From an uncultured Clostridia bacterium (GTDB lineage Bacteria > Bacillota > Clostridia > Oscillospirales > Acutalibacteraceae): DNA of 5,023 nucleotides. A program made the position numbers and the translations under genes. The number at the start of each line of letters is the position of its first letter. Within the stretch, counting starts at the first letter, position 1. The notes beneath the pieces were generated by a model. The model worked only from the letters and a program-made list of their open reading frames with translations. It was not told the origin of the DNA and did no database searches. The DNA is taken from assembly GCA_945875045.1 (NCBI GenBank), contig CAMCIX010000142.1, positions 1 to 5,023 on the forward strand. Direction: 5' to 3'. Shown here one piece after another: positions 1 to 4,076 of this stretch.

Positions 1-42
1 TTGTAGCGTTACAATATTTTTTGTAAACCTTGAATTAAACGC

Positions 43-71
43 TTGAAAATAAACAAGGAATGTGGTATAAT
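43..71 (+). promoter_or_regulatory. Sigma-A promoter of tRNA-Gly
   Basis: The -35 box is TTGAAA (43-48) and the -10 box is a perfect TATAAT (66-71), separated by 17 bp. Transcription should start near 78, only a few bases before the mature tRNA 5' end at 82, so the 5' leader removed by RNase P would be very short. Strong near-consensus promoters of this kind are usual for stable RNA genes. Confidence 0.85.
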
Positions 72-81
72 ACAAAATCAT

Positions 82-155
82 GCGGATATAGTTCATCGGT
101 AGAACATCAGCTTCCCAAGCTGAATAGGTGGGTTCGACTCCCATTATCCGCTCCA
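82..155 (+). tRNA. tRNA-Gly, anticodon CCC
   Basis: The full cloverleaf can be folded by eye. The acceptor stem pairs 82-88 with 145-151. The D stem is GTTC (91-94) with GAAC (102-105). The anticodon stem is 107-111 with 119-123, and its loop TTCCCAA (112-118) puts anticodon CCC at 114-116, which reads GGG glycine codons. The variable loop is 124-127. The T stem is 128-132 with 140-144, around loop TTCGACT. Discriminator base T152 is followed by an encoded CCA (153-155), as in many Firmicutes tRNAs. The gene stands alone, with its own promoter and terminator. Confidence 0.96.
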
Positions 156-159
156 GCGT

Positions 160-201
160 GCCGCCGGACCCAATTCGTCCTTGGGTTCAGCGGTATTTTT
201 T
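160..201 (+). terminator. Intrinsic terminator of tRNA-Gly
   Basis: The arm at 160-172 pairs with 182-194 over 13 positions, with one C-A mismatch and two G-U wobbles, around a 9-base loop (173-181). A further T159-A195 pair is possible. Six T residues follow at 196-201. The hairpin starts 4-5 bases after the encoded CCA, so it fits the primary terminator of the tRNA transcript. Confidence 0.8.
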
Positions 202-254
202 ACCCTTGCGGCTCGACCACAAACGGCATCTTTTTTCCTTCATCTTTACAGTCG

Positions 255-297
255 AGTGCCTCGACGCGCAGACGCGTAGTCGGGGCGCTTCTTTTTT
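255..297 (+). terminator. Second intrinsic terminator downstream of tRNA-Gly
   Basis: AGTGCCTCGAC (255-265) pairs with GTCGGGGCGCT (279-289) over 11 bp including G-U wobbles. The 13-base loop holds a possible inner GCG/CGC pairing. The tail is TC followed by six T (292-297). There is no T-tract on the other strand, so it acts on plus-strand transcripts only. No gene lies between the first terminator and this one, so it is either a backup stop for the strong tRNA promoter or the end of an unrecognised short RNA from about 202-254. Confidence 0.7.
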
Positions 298-334
298 GAA
301 TTATTACGGTACGATGTGGGCATCGTCCGATAGG

Positions 335-439
335 GTTCGTCGATTTTTCGGGGGTGCATAGACCCGTTCTTTATGAATTTAGATGTTAGATATTATATGT
401 TAGAAATTAAACGGGAAAACTTAATTTGACTGCGTAGGG
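335..439 (+). repeat. Duplicated intergenic block, copy 1
   Basis: This block shares the same order of landmarks as copy 2 (556-675). First comes GTTCGT...TTTTTCGG followed by GGGTGCATAGACCC (ending at 365). A GTTAGAT-type heptamer tract follows, then a TTAATTT-like stretch, then TGCGTAGGG ending at 439. The start-to-start offset between copies is about 221 bp. The edges are conserved and the middle has diverged, which suggests an old duplication or two insertions of one composite element. Confidence 0.6.
378..412 (+). repeat. Heptamer-period tract (GTTAGAT type)
   Basis: Five consecutive 7-base units: TTTAGAT, GTTAGAT, ATTATAT, GTTAGAA, ATTAAAC. The consensus is roughly RTTAGAT. The 7-base period is exact even where bases differ. 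The tract lies inside duplicated block copy 1. Confidence 0.55.
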
Positions 440-503
440 CGGGGGCTTGTCTCCCGCCGTCTTGGAAATTCGTAAACGGACGGTCGTGGACGCCCGTCCC
501 TAC
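434..503. repeat. GTAGGG...CCCTAC hairpin element A
   Basis: This 70-bp element is bounded by the inverted hexamers GTAGGG (434-439) and CCCTAC (498-503). Each end carries a hairpin. At the left end GGCGGG (438-443) pairs with CCCGCC (453-458); at the right end GGACGG (478-483) pairs with CCGTCC (494-499). A 19-base spacer (459-477) separates them. Two inverted hairpins of this kind recall REP/REPIN elements. No transposase is present. Confidence 0.55.
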
Positions 504-522
504 GATGGATAATCGGGTTTAT

Positions 523-549
523 GTAGGGGACGGCGTCCTCGACGTCCCG
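523..549. repeat. GTAGGG hairpin module, inverted partner of 478-503
   Basis: GTAGGG-like sequence (523-528) leads into GGGACG (527-532), which pairs with CGTCCC (543-548) around a 10-base loop. Read on the minus strand, the module closely resembles 478-503: both have a GGACG-type stem, a loop containing GGACGC, and a terminal CCCTAC. The two modules therefore form an inverted pair with a spacer at about 504-522. Confidence 0.5.
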
Positions 550-555
550 TTGGGC

Positions 556-675
556 GTTCGTGCGTTTTTCGGAAGGGTGCATAGACCCTGCCCTAAAAAG
601 TTAGACGTTGTATGTTAGACGCGGAAGGCATAAATGTCTTCCCTTCGGTGGATAATTTAATTTAATTGCGTAGGG
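556..675 (+). repeat. Duplicated intergenic block, copy 2
   Basis: This is the partner of 335-439. GTTCGT (556-561) leads to GGGTGCATAGACCC (ending at 588), then a heptamer tract GTTAGAC, GTTGTAT, GTTAGAC (600-620), and TTGCGTAGGG (666-675). It differs from copy 1 by an extra hairpin, GGAAGGCA (623-630) with TGTCTTCC (635-642) around loop TAAA. Confidence 0.6.
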
Positions 676-693
676 AACGGATTTATCCGTTCC
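670..693. repeat. GTAGGG hairpin module next to the ygiQ 3' end
   Basis: GTAGGG (670-675) overlaps a perfect 8-bp hairpin: GGAACGGA (674-681) with TCCGTTCC (686-693) around loop TTTA. It lies 59 bp beyond the ygiQ stop codon. No T-tract follows on the minus strand, so it is a poor classical terminator. It could still stabilise the ygiQ mRNA 3' end. Confidence 0.55.
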
Positions 694-751
694 GTATTAA
701 AACGCCGATTAATTTTGGATTTGTTCCCACCGCAAACCCCAATTTAATTTT

Positions 752-2626
752 TTACAGCCCTTTTTTCGGCTTATGAATGTTTCTGATTTTCTTTTTGGGC
801 TTTTTCGCCGTGCGGTTGACTTCGCGCTTATCGGGTGCGACAAGGCAGTTAGGTCCTGTTCCGATAAGGTCGAACCGCCCCTCTTTTTTAAGGGCGGAAA
901 GCACAAGCGCGCGGTTTTCCGGCTTAAAGTACTGCAAAAGCGCCCTCTGCTCCGCCTTTTCCCGCTCGGTGCGGGGAACATAAACAGGCTCCATAGTATC
1001 GGGGTCAAGCCCCGTATAAAACATACAGGTCGAGACCGTACCCGGCGTGGGGTAAAAATCCTGCACCTGCTCGGGGTGAAGCCCGTGCTTTTTTAAGAAT
1101 ACCGCAAGCTCTATAGCGTCCTTTTTGGTGCTTCCGGGGTGGGAAGACATAAGATACGGCACTAAGTACTGCTTTTTACCCACGCTCTCGGTAAGCTCAT
1201 AAAACCGCTTTTCAAATTTATTGTATACCTCGATAGGCGGCTTGCCCATTTTTTTAAGCACGCGGTTGGAGCAATGCTCGGGCGCGACCTTTAGCTGACC
1301 GCTTATGTGGTGATTAACGAGCTCCTTGAAAAACTCCTCGTTTTGGTCGGCGATAAGATAGTCAAACCGAATCCCTGAGCGAATAAATACCTTTTTAATT
1401 TTAGGCAGGGCGCGAAGCTCCCGCAAAAGTGACAAATAATCCTCGTGGGTGACCTTAACCGCGGGGCAAACCGTGGGAGCCAAGCACTTTTTGTCGGGAC
1501 ACAGCCCTTTTTTAAGCTGACCGTCACAGGAAGTCCGTCTGAAATTGGCGGTAGGCCCTCCCACGTCGTGAATATAGCCCTTAAAATCGGGCATTTCGGT
1601 TAACAGCCTTGCCTCCTTTATCACCGATTCGTGGCTTCTGACCGAAATCTGCCGCCCCTGATGGAAGGCAATCGAGCAGAAATTGCAAGCGCCGAAGCAA
1701 CCGCGATTGTGAATAAGGGAGAATTTTACCTCCTTTATTCCGGGAACACCGCCAAGCGCTTCATAGCTCGGGTGGTAGTTGCGCATAAAGGGAAGTCCGT
1801 AGACCTCGTCCATCTCTTTCGTGCTAAGGGGCGGCATTGGGGGATTTTGCACTACAATTTTGTCCCCGTGGCGCTGAATAACGGTTCTGCCGCGCACCGC
1901 GTCGTGCTCGGTTTGCTGAATTTTGCAGGCTTTTGCGTAAAGCCGCTTGCCCTTTTCGTCGGGAACCCGCACAAGCTCAAAGGCGGCGCACTCCTGCGCC
2001 CCAGCGATAGGAGTGTAGTCGGTGGCGTTTACCGCGTAGCATGTACCCAAAATATCGGTAAGAGAGGAAATATCCTCACCCGCCGCCAGTCTGTCGGCAA
2101 TCTCGACAACGTGCTTTTCCCCCATGCCGTACATAAGCAGATCCGCGCCCGATTCGATAAGCACCGAGGGGCGCACCCTGTCATCCCAGTAGTCGTAATG
2201 GGCGAAGCGGCGCAGTGATGCCTCAAGCCCGCCTATACATACGGGAATATCGGGGAAAAGGCTTTTAAGCCTTTTGGTATAGACCGTAACCGCCCTGTCG
2301 GGGCGTGCACCCGATTTCCCGCCCGCGGTATAGGCGTCGTCGCTTCTCCGCTTTTTGGCGGCGGTATAGTGGGCAACCATTGAATCGATATTTCCGCTGT
2401 TTACCAAAAAGGCAAGTCGCGGTCTTCCGAATCGCGTAAAATCCTTATCATTTTGGGGCTGTGGGATAATGCAGACCTTATACCCCGCGTGCTCCAGCAC
2501 CCGCGAGATTATCGCCGTGCCAAAGCTGGGGTGATCGACATACGCGTCCCCCGTGACTATTACAATATCGGGCTGTTCCCAGCCGTACTGCCGCATTTCC
2601 TTGACGGTTATAGGTAAAAAAGGCAT
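752..2626 (-). CDS. ygiQ: YgiQ-family radical SAM protein (UPF0313)
   Basis: A complete 624-residue protein, close to the usual length of the family. The radical SAM cluster motif CxxxCxxC is at C310, C314 and C317 (RGCFGACNFCS), which should bind a [4Fe-4S] cluster and S-adenosylmethionine. Residues about 8-290 form the YgiQ-type N-terminal domain (for example GDAYVDHPSFG near 26-36 and GGLEASLRR near 132-140), and about 480-600 form the C-terminal DUF3362-like domain. A second Cys group, C367, C376, C381 and C387, follows the radical SAM motif; I infer it may bind metal. The C-terminus is Lys/Arg-rich. The protein should be cytoplasmic; the reaction of the family is not established as far as I know. 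The start ATG (2624-2626) is preceded by GGAGG with 5-base spacing. The gene is transcribed alone, divergently from the M50 operon. Confidence 0.95.
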   Translation of the reverse strand: MPFLPITVKEMRQYGWEQPDIVIVTGDAYVDHPSFGTAIISRVLEHAGYKVCIIPQPQNDKDFTRFGRPRLAFLVNSGNIDSMVAHYTAAKKRRSDDAYTAGGKSGARPDRAVTVYTKRLKSLFPDIPVCIGGLEASLRRFAHYDYWDDRVRPSVLIESGADLLMYGMGEKHVVEIADRLAAGEDISSLTDILGTCYAVNATDYTPIAGAQECAAFELVRVPDEKGKRLYAKACKIQQTEHDAVRGRTVIQRHGDKIVVQNPPMPPLSTKEMDEVYGLPFMRNYHPSYEALGGVPGIKEVKFSLIHNRGCFGACNFCSIAFHQGRQISVRSHESVIKEARLLTEMPDFKGYIHDVGGPTANFRRTSCDGQLKKGLCPDKKCLAPTVCPAVKVTHEDYLSLLRELRALPKIKKVFIRSGIRFDYLIADQNEEFFKELVNHHISGQLKVAPEHCSNRVLKKMGKPPIEVYNKFEKRFYELTESVGKKQYLVPYLMSSHPGSTKKDAIELAVFLKKHGLHPEQVQDFYPTPGTVSTCMFYTGLDPDTMEPVYVPRTEREKAEQRALLQYFKPENRALVLSALKKEGRFDLIGTGPNCLVAPDKREVNRTAKKPKKKIRNIHKPKKGL

Positions 2627-2638
2627 ATTGTCCTCCGT

Positions 2639-2668
2639 TTGAAAAATATATTATTAGTATAACATATT
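2639..2668 (+). promoter_or_regulatory. Possible promoter of the 73-aa protein / M50 operon
   Basis: TTGAAA (2639-2644) and the weak -10-like CATATT (2663-2668) are separated by 18 bp on the plus strand. They interlock with the stronger ygiQ promoter on the other strand, so the two directions might compete for RNA polymerase. The -10 match is poor. If the operon is a sporulation operon, another sigma factor might be used, but I could not find a convincing sigma-E site. Confidence 0.3.
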
Positions 2669-2684
2669 TGATTTCATTCTACAA
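2656..2684 (-). promoter_or_regulatory. Sigma-A promoter of ygiQ
   Basis: Read on the minus strand, the -35 box is TTGTAG (2684-2679) and the -10 box is TATACT (2661-2656), with a 17-bp spacer. An upstream TGT gives an extended -10 (TGTTATACT). The predicted start near 2649 leaves a 5' leader of about 22 bases that contains the GGAGG site. The -35 box overlaps the ribosome binding site of the divergent gene at 2698. Confidence 0.6.
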
Positions 2685-2697
2685 GGAGTAAGGCGAA

Positions 2698-2919
2698 ATG
2701 GAGGAAAAGGATTATTTAAAGACGAAAGGTCACGGAGTATACGGCATAATTATCACCCAGGCGATTGTCACGGCGGTTATACTTTTAACGGTGCTTACCG
2801 TAAAATATTTTTTTAAAGGTACATACGGGGACCTTAAGGAATGGTACACCGTAAATATTTGCGCCGAAACCGACGTAAACGAGGTTATGGAGACGGGCGG
2901 TGAAACAGATGAGGTTTAG
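2698..2919 (+). CDS. 73-residue single-pass membrane protein, possibly SpoIVFA-like
   Basis: A complete small protein with a good ribosome binding site, AAGGAG (2683-2688), nine bases before the ATG. Residues 1-13 are charged and polar, about 14-38 form one hydrophobic transmembrane segment, and 39-73 are an acidic tail expected outside the membrane. Its stop codon overlaps the start of the M50 protease gene by 20 bp, so the two are almost certainly co-translated. In Bacillus the SpoIVFB protease gene is preceded by spoIVFA, encoding a membrane partner that often ends in an M23/LytM domain. This protein has the matching position and anchor but no LytM domain. The tail (GDLKEWY...ETDVNEVME) resembles what I recall of the linker after the anchor in clostridial M23 proteins. 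That comparison is inference; the protein could be an unrelated anchor. Confidence 0.75.
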   Translation: MEEKDYLKTKGHGVYGIIITQAIVTAVILLTVLTVKYFFKGTYGDLKEWYTVNICAETDVNEVMETGGETDEV

Positions 2920-3502
2920 GCTGTTCGGAACGGAATTTTATGTTTCCTTTCTTTTCGCGGCGGTCATTACCGCAATGCTCGCCTTCGACAGGACGGGCTT
3001 TATTCTGCCCCTTTTATTTGCGGTTTTAATACATGAATTAGGTCACCTTGCCGCAATGTGGGTTCTTGACTGCGCGCCAAAGCGGGTGCGGATTGTTCCC
3101 GCCGCGGTTGAGATTACGACCAAAATCGGGACAGGAGCAGGGCACGAAATTATTATCGCCCTTTGCGGCCCCGCGGTAAACCTATTAATGTTCGGGACGC
3201 TTTTTATAAATTACCTTGCCTTCGGGAACGACGGCTATCTTACCGTCGGGCTTATCAATCTGCTTATCGGGGTTTTCAACCTCATACCCGTAACGGGGCT
3301 TGACGGCGGCACGGTGCTTTTTAATATCATCTGCCGCAAAGCCGAGCCGTCCCGCGCGGGACTTATTATGCGTATAATAAATTTTTCCGTCGCGGCGGCG
3401 GCGCTTACAGCGGCGATAATTCTCTGCCTTAAGGGAGAGTTTAACCTCTCGTTCTTTATCCTCGCGCTCTATCTTTTTGTGATGAGCATAATAAAAATAT
3501 GA
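2900..3502 (+). CDS. M50 site-2 protease family protein, SpoIVFB-like
   Basis: A 200-residue polytopic membrane metalloprotease. The zinc-binding motif HELGH is at 45-49 within a hydrophobic helix, with E46 as the expected catalytic residue. A GPxxN motif lies at 90-94 and the second conserved M50 motif, NLIPVTGLDGG, at 127-137, with D135 the third expected zinc ligand; all key residues are present. Members cut transmembrane or membrane-proximal substrates; SpoIVFB releases sigma-K from its pro-form in the mother cell. It is shorter than B. subtilis SpoIVFB and lacks the C-terminal CBS domain, ending instead in two hydrophobic segments (about 155-176 and 182-200). I chose the GTG start at 2900 because GGAG (2889-2892) lies seven bases upstream; ATG at 2909 is the alternative and would remove three residues. 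The substrate is unknown here. Confidence 0.88.
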   Translation: MKQMRFRLFGTEFYVSFLFAAVITAMLAFDRTGFILPLLFAVLIHELGHLAAMWVLDCAPKRVRIVPAAVEITTKIGTGAGHEIIIALCGPAVNLLMFGTLFINYLAFGNDGYLTVGLINLLIGVFNLIPVTGLDGGTVLFNIICRKAEPSRAGLIMRIINFSVAAAALTAAIILCLKGEFNLSFFILALYLFVMSIIKI

Positions 3503-3530
3503 AGCGGCTGTAAAAAACCAATTGCATTTG

Positions 3531-3597
3531 GTAGGGACGCCCGTCCCTACGTTGGGTAATTGGGATTTGTGTTGCGGACTGTCATAACCGACCCTAC
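3531..3597. repeat. GTAGGG...CCCTAC hairpin element B
   Basis: This 67-bp element has terminal inverted repeats GTAGGGACG (3531-3539) and CGACCCTAC (3589-3597), with one mismatch. The left end forms a perfect hairpin, GTAGGGAC (3531-3538) with GTCCCTAC (3543-3550). The stretch 3535-3572 is a clear relative of 488-524: it shares GGACGCCCGTCCCTACG and then a diverged spacer of the TGGRTAATYGGG type. The same family therefore sits in two intergenic regions about 3 kb apart. The right-hand hairpin is degraded. Confidence 0.6.
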
Positions 3598-3647
3598 AAA
3601 ATATCTTTATCTTTCGCTTCTAAATACCTCAATTTTAGCGTTATTCA

Positions 3648-3679
3648 ATTCCGCATTCCGCATTCCGAATTACGAATTA
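3648..3679. repeat. Heptamer tandem array (ATTCCGC type)
   Basis: Four exact 7-base steps: ATTCCGC, ATTCCGC, ATTCCGA, ATTACGA, followed by a partial ATTA. It lies between the degraded end of element B and the CCCTAC at 3681-3686. Confidence 0.65.
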
Positions 3680-3703
3680 ACCCTACAACCCCCGACTTAT
3701 CCG

Positions 3704-3901
3704 TTATCGGGAGTTTTCGCGCAAAACTCTTAATTGCGGTTGGGTGGGTCGCGGTGCCGCGACCTTTAGCCTTCTTCTTTTAACAGCGCAGAAAACGCGC
3801 TTTTCGAAAGCGGCGAGACGATCCTCGTGAAAGACGCACCAAACAACCGCGACAAACATCAAAATTTCAAAAAGTGTTCTTAAAAGCATTGCAAAAGTCA
3901 T
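3704..3901 (-). CDS. SOS-regulated 65-residue membrane protein, unknown family
   Basis: I do not recognise this protein. It has one hydrophobic segment at about residues 4-24 (AMLLRTLFEILMFVAVVWCVF), then HEDRLAAFEKR (25-35), then a basic region (KRRRLK, 41-46) and a Pro/Arg-rich tail. The positive-inside rule puts the C-terminus in the cytoplasm, unlike YneA or SosA, whose tails are outside. The chosen ATG (3899-3901) has GGGAGG eight bases upstream; a start at 3931 would lie at the transcription start and lacks a ribosome binding site. The promoter is perfect and overlaid by a LexA box. This arrangement is typical of small SOS-induced cell-division inhibitors, so that role is a hypothesis from regulation and shape only. 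The last 20 or so codons contain a strong GC-rich hairpin (3747-3764) and may derive from a repeat. It could also be a small toxin. Confidence 0.65.
   Translation of the reverse strand: MTFAMLLRTLFEILMFVAVVWCVFHEDRLAAFEKRVFCAVKRRRLKVAAPRPTQPQLRVLRENSR
3747..3764. repeat. Strong inverted repeat inside the 3' part of the SOS gene
   Basis: GGTCGCGG (3747-3754) and CCGCGACC (3757-3764) form an 8-bp perfect inverted repeat with a 2-base centre; a real hairpin would have 7 bp and a 4-base loop. It encodes the VAAPRP part of the protein. On the plus strand it is followed by a pyrimidine-rich, not uninterrupted, T stretch, so it could weakly terminate plus-strand read-through from the M50 operon. 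A second hairpin, GAGTTTT/AAAACTC (3711-3729), lies just beyond it. Confidence 0.5.
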
Positions 3902-3914
3902 AATTTTAACCTCC

Positions 3915-3928
3915 CGAACAAATGTTCG
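3915..3928. promoter_or_regulatory. LexA operator (SOS box)
   Basis: CGAACAAATGTTCG has arms CGAACA/TGTTCG around a central AA. It matches 13 of 14 positions of the Bacillus LexA (DinR) consensus CGAACRNRYGTTYC, and holds the core GAAC-N4-GTTC. It lies directly downstream of the predicted transcription start (near 3929) of the minus-strand small gene, so bound LexA would block initiation or promoter escape. Its distance from the mrp promoter (about 90 bp) argues against control of mrp. Confidence 0.8.
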
Positions 3929-3935
3929 CAAGCTT

Positions 3936-3964
3936 ATTATAACGGGATGTTACCCTTTTGTCAA
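3936..3964 (-). promoter_or_regulatory. Perfect consensus sigma-A promoter of the SOS gene
   Basis: On the minus strand TTGACA (3964-3959) and TATAAT (3941-3936) are separated by exactly 17 bp. Both hexamers are perfect. So strong a promoter before a tiny membrane protein makes sense only if it is normally silenced, which agrees with the LexA box immediately downstream. Confidence 0.88.
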
Positions 3965-4016
3965 GTCTTTTTTCAAAAAAATTTTACATTTTTCTTCTTT
4001 GGCTTTTTCGGCGGGC

Positions 4017-4045
4017 TTGTTTATTGCTTCTGTTTGTGATATAAT
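4017..4045 (+). promoter_or_regulatory. Sigma-A promoter of mrp (extended -10)
   Basis: TATAAT (4040-4045) is preceded by TGA (4037-4039), giving an extended -10. The -35-like TTGTTT (4017-4022) is weak but has the right 17-bp spacing. The predicted start near 4052 leaves a leader of about 25 bases carrying AAGGAG. Confidence 0.7.
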
Positions 4046-4076
4046 AGTAAAAAATTGAAAATAAGGAGACTTTAAA

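Larger units (their letters stand above)
298..751. other. Gene-free, repeat-packed intergenic region
   Basis: No credible coding region is visible in these roughly 450 bp: there is no ORF with a ribosome binding site, and stop codons are frequent. The stretch is instead made of short hairpins, GTAGGG/CCCTAC-flanked modules, heptamer-period repeats and a duplicated block, each listed separately. One hairpin not listed elsewhere is ACGATG (311-316) / CATCGT (321-326) with loop TGGG. It lies between the plus-strand tRNA unit and the 3' end of the minus-strand ygiQ gene, so the two neighbouring units converge here. Confidence 0.8.
3503..3703. other. Gene-free spacer with repeats
   Basis: This spacer lies between the 3' ends of the M50 operon and the convergent SOS gene. 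It holds a weak hairpin ACCAA/TTGGT just after the M50 stop, the GTAGGG element (3531-3597), a heptamer array (3648-3679), another CCCTAC (3681-3686) and a small CCCGA/TCGGG hairpin (3691-3711) that spans the stop codon of the convergent gene. I see no classical terminator with a T-tract for either gene. Confidence 0.7.

Noticed and set aside
9..26. Hairpin TTACAA/TTGTAA upstream of the tRNA promoter as a terminator
   Set aside because: It is a short AT-only stem with its T-run inside the loop and arm rather than after it; no upstream gene is visible.
60..361. Two open frames of 77-79 codons covering the tRNA and its terminators
   Set aside because: They run through the tRNA gene and both terminator hairpins, and show no ribosome binding site.
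335..693. CRISPR array
   Set aside because: The repeats are of several kinds, unevenly spaced and diverged, with no regular repeat-spacer unit and no cas genes.
1631..2218. 195-codon open frame on the plus strand
   Set aside because: It lies wholly antisense to the well-supported ygiQ gene, has no recognisable domain or ribosome binding site, and is a by-product of GC-rich codon use.
2641..2675. Sigma-E-type sporulation promoter before the M50 operon
   Set aside because: CATATTTG at 2663 weakly resembles a sigma-E -10 box, but the ATATA -35-like element is only about 11 bp upstream, too close for the expected spacing.
3902..3931. Ten-codon N-terminal extension of the SOS protein (start at 3931)
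   Set aside because: The start would coincide with the predicted transcription start and read through the LexA box; the ATG at 3899-3901 has GGGAGG at good spacing.
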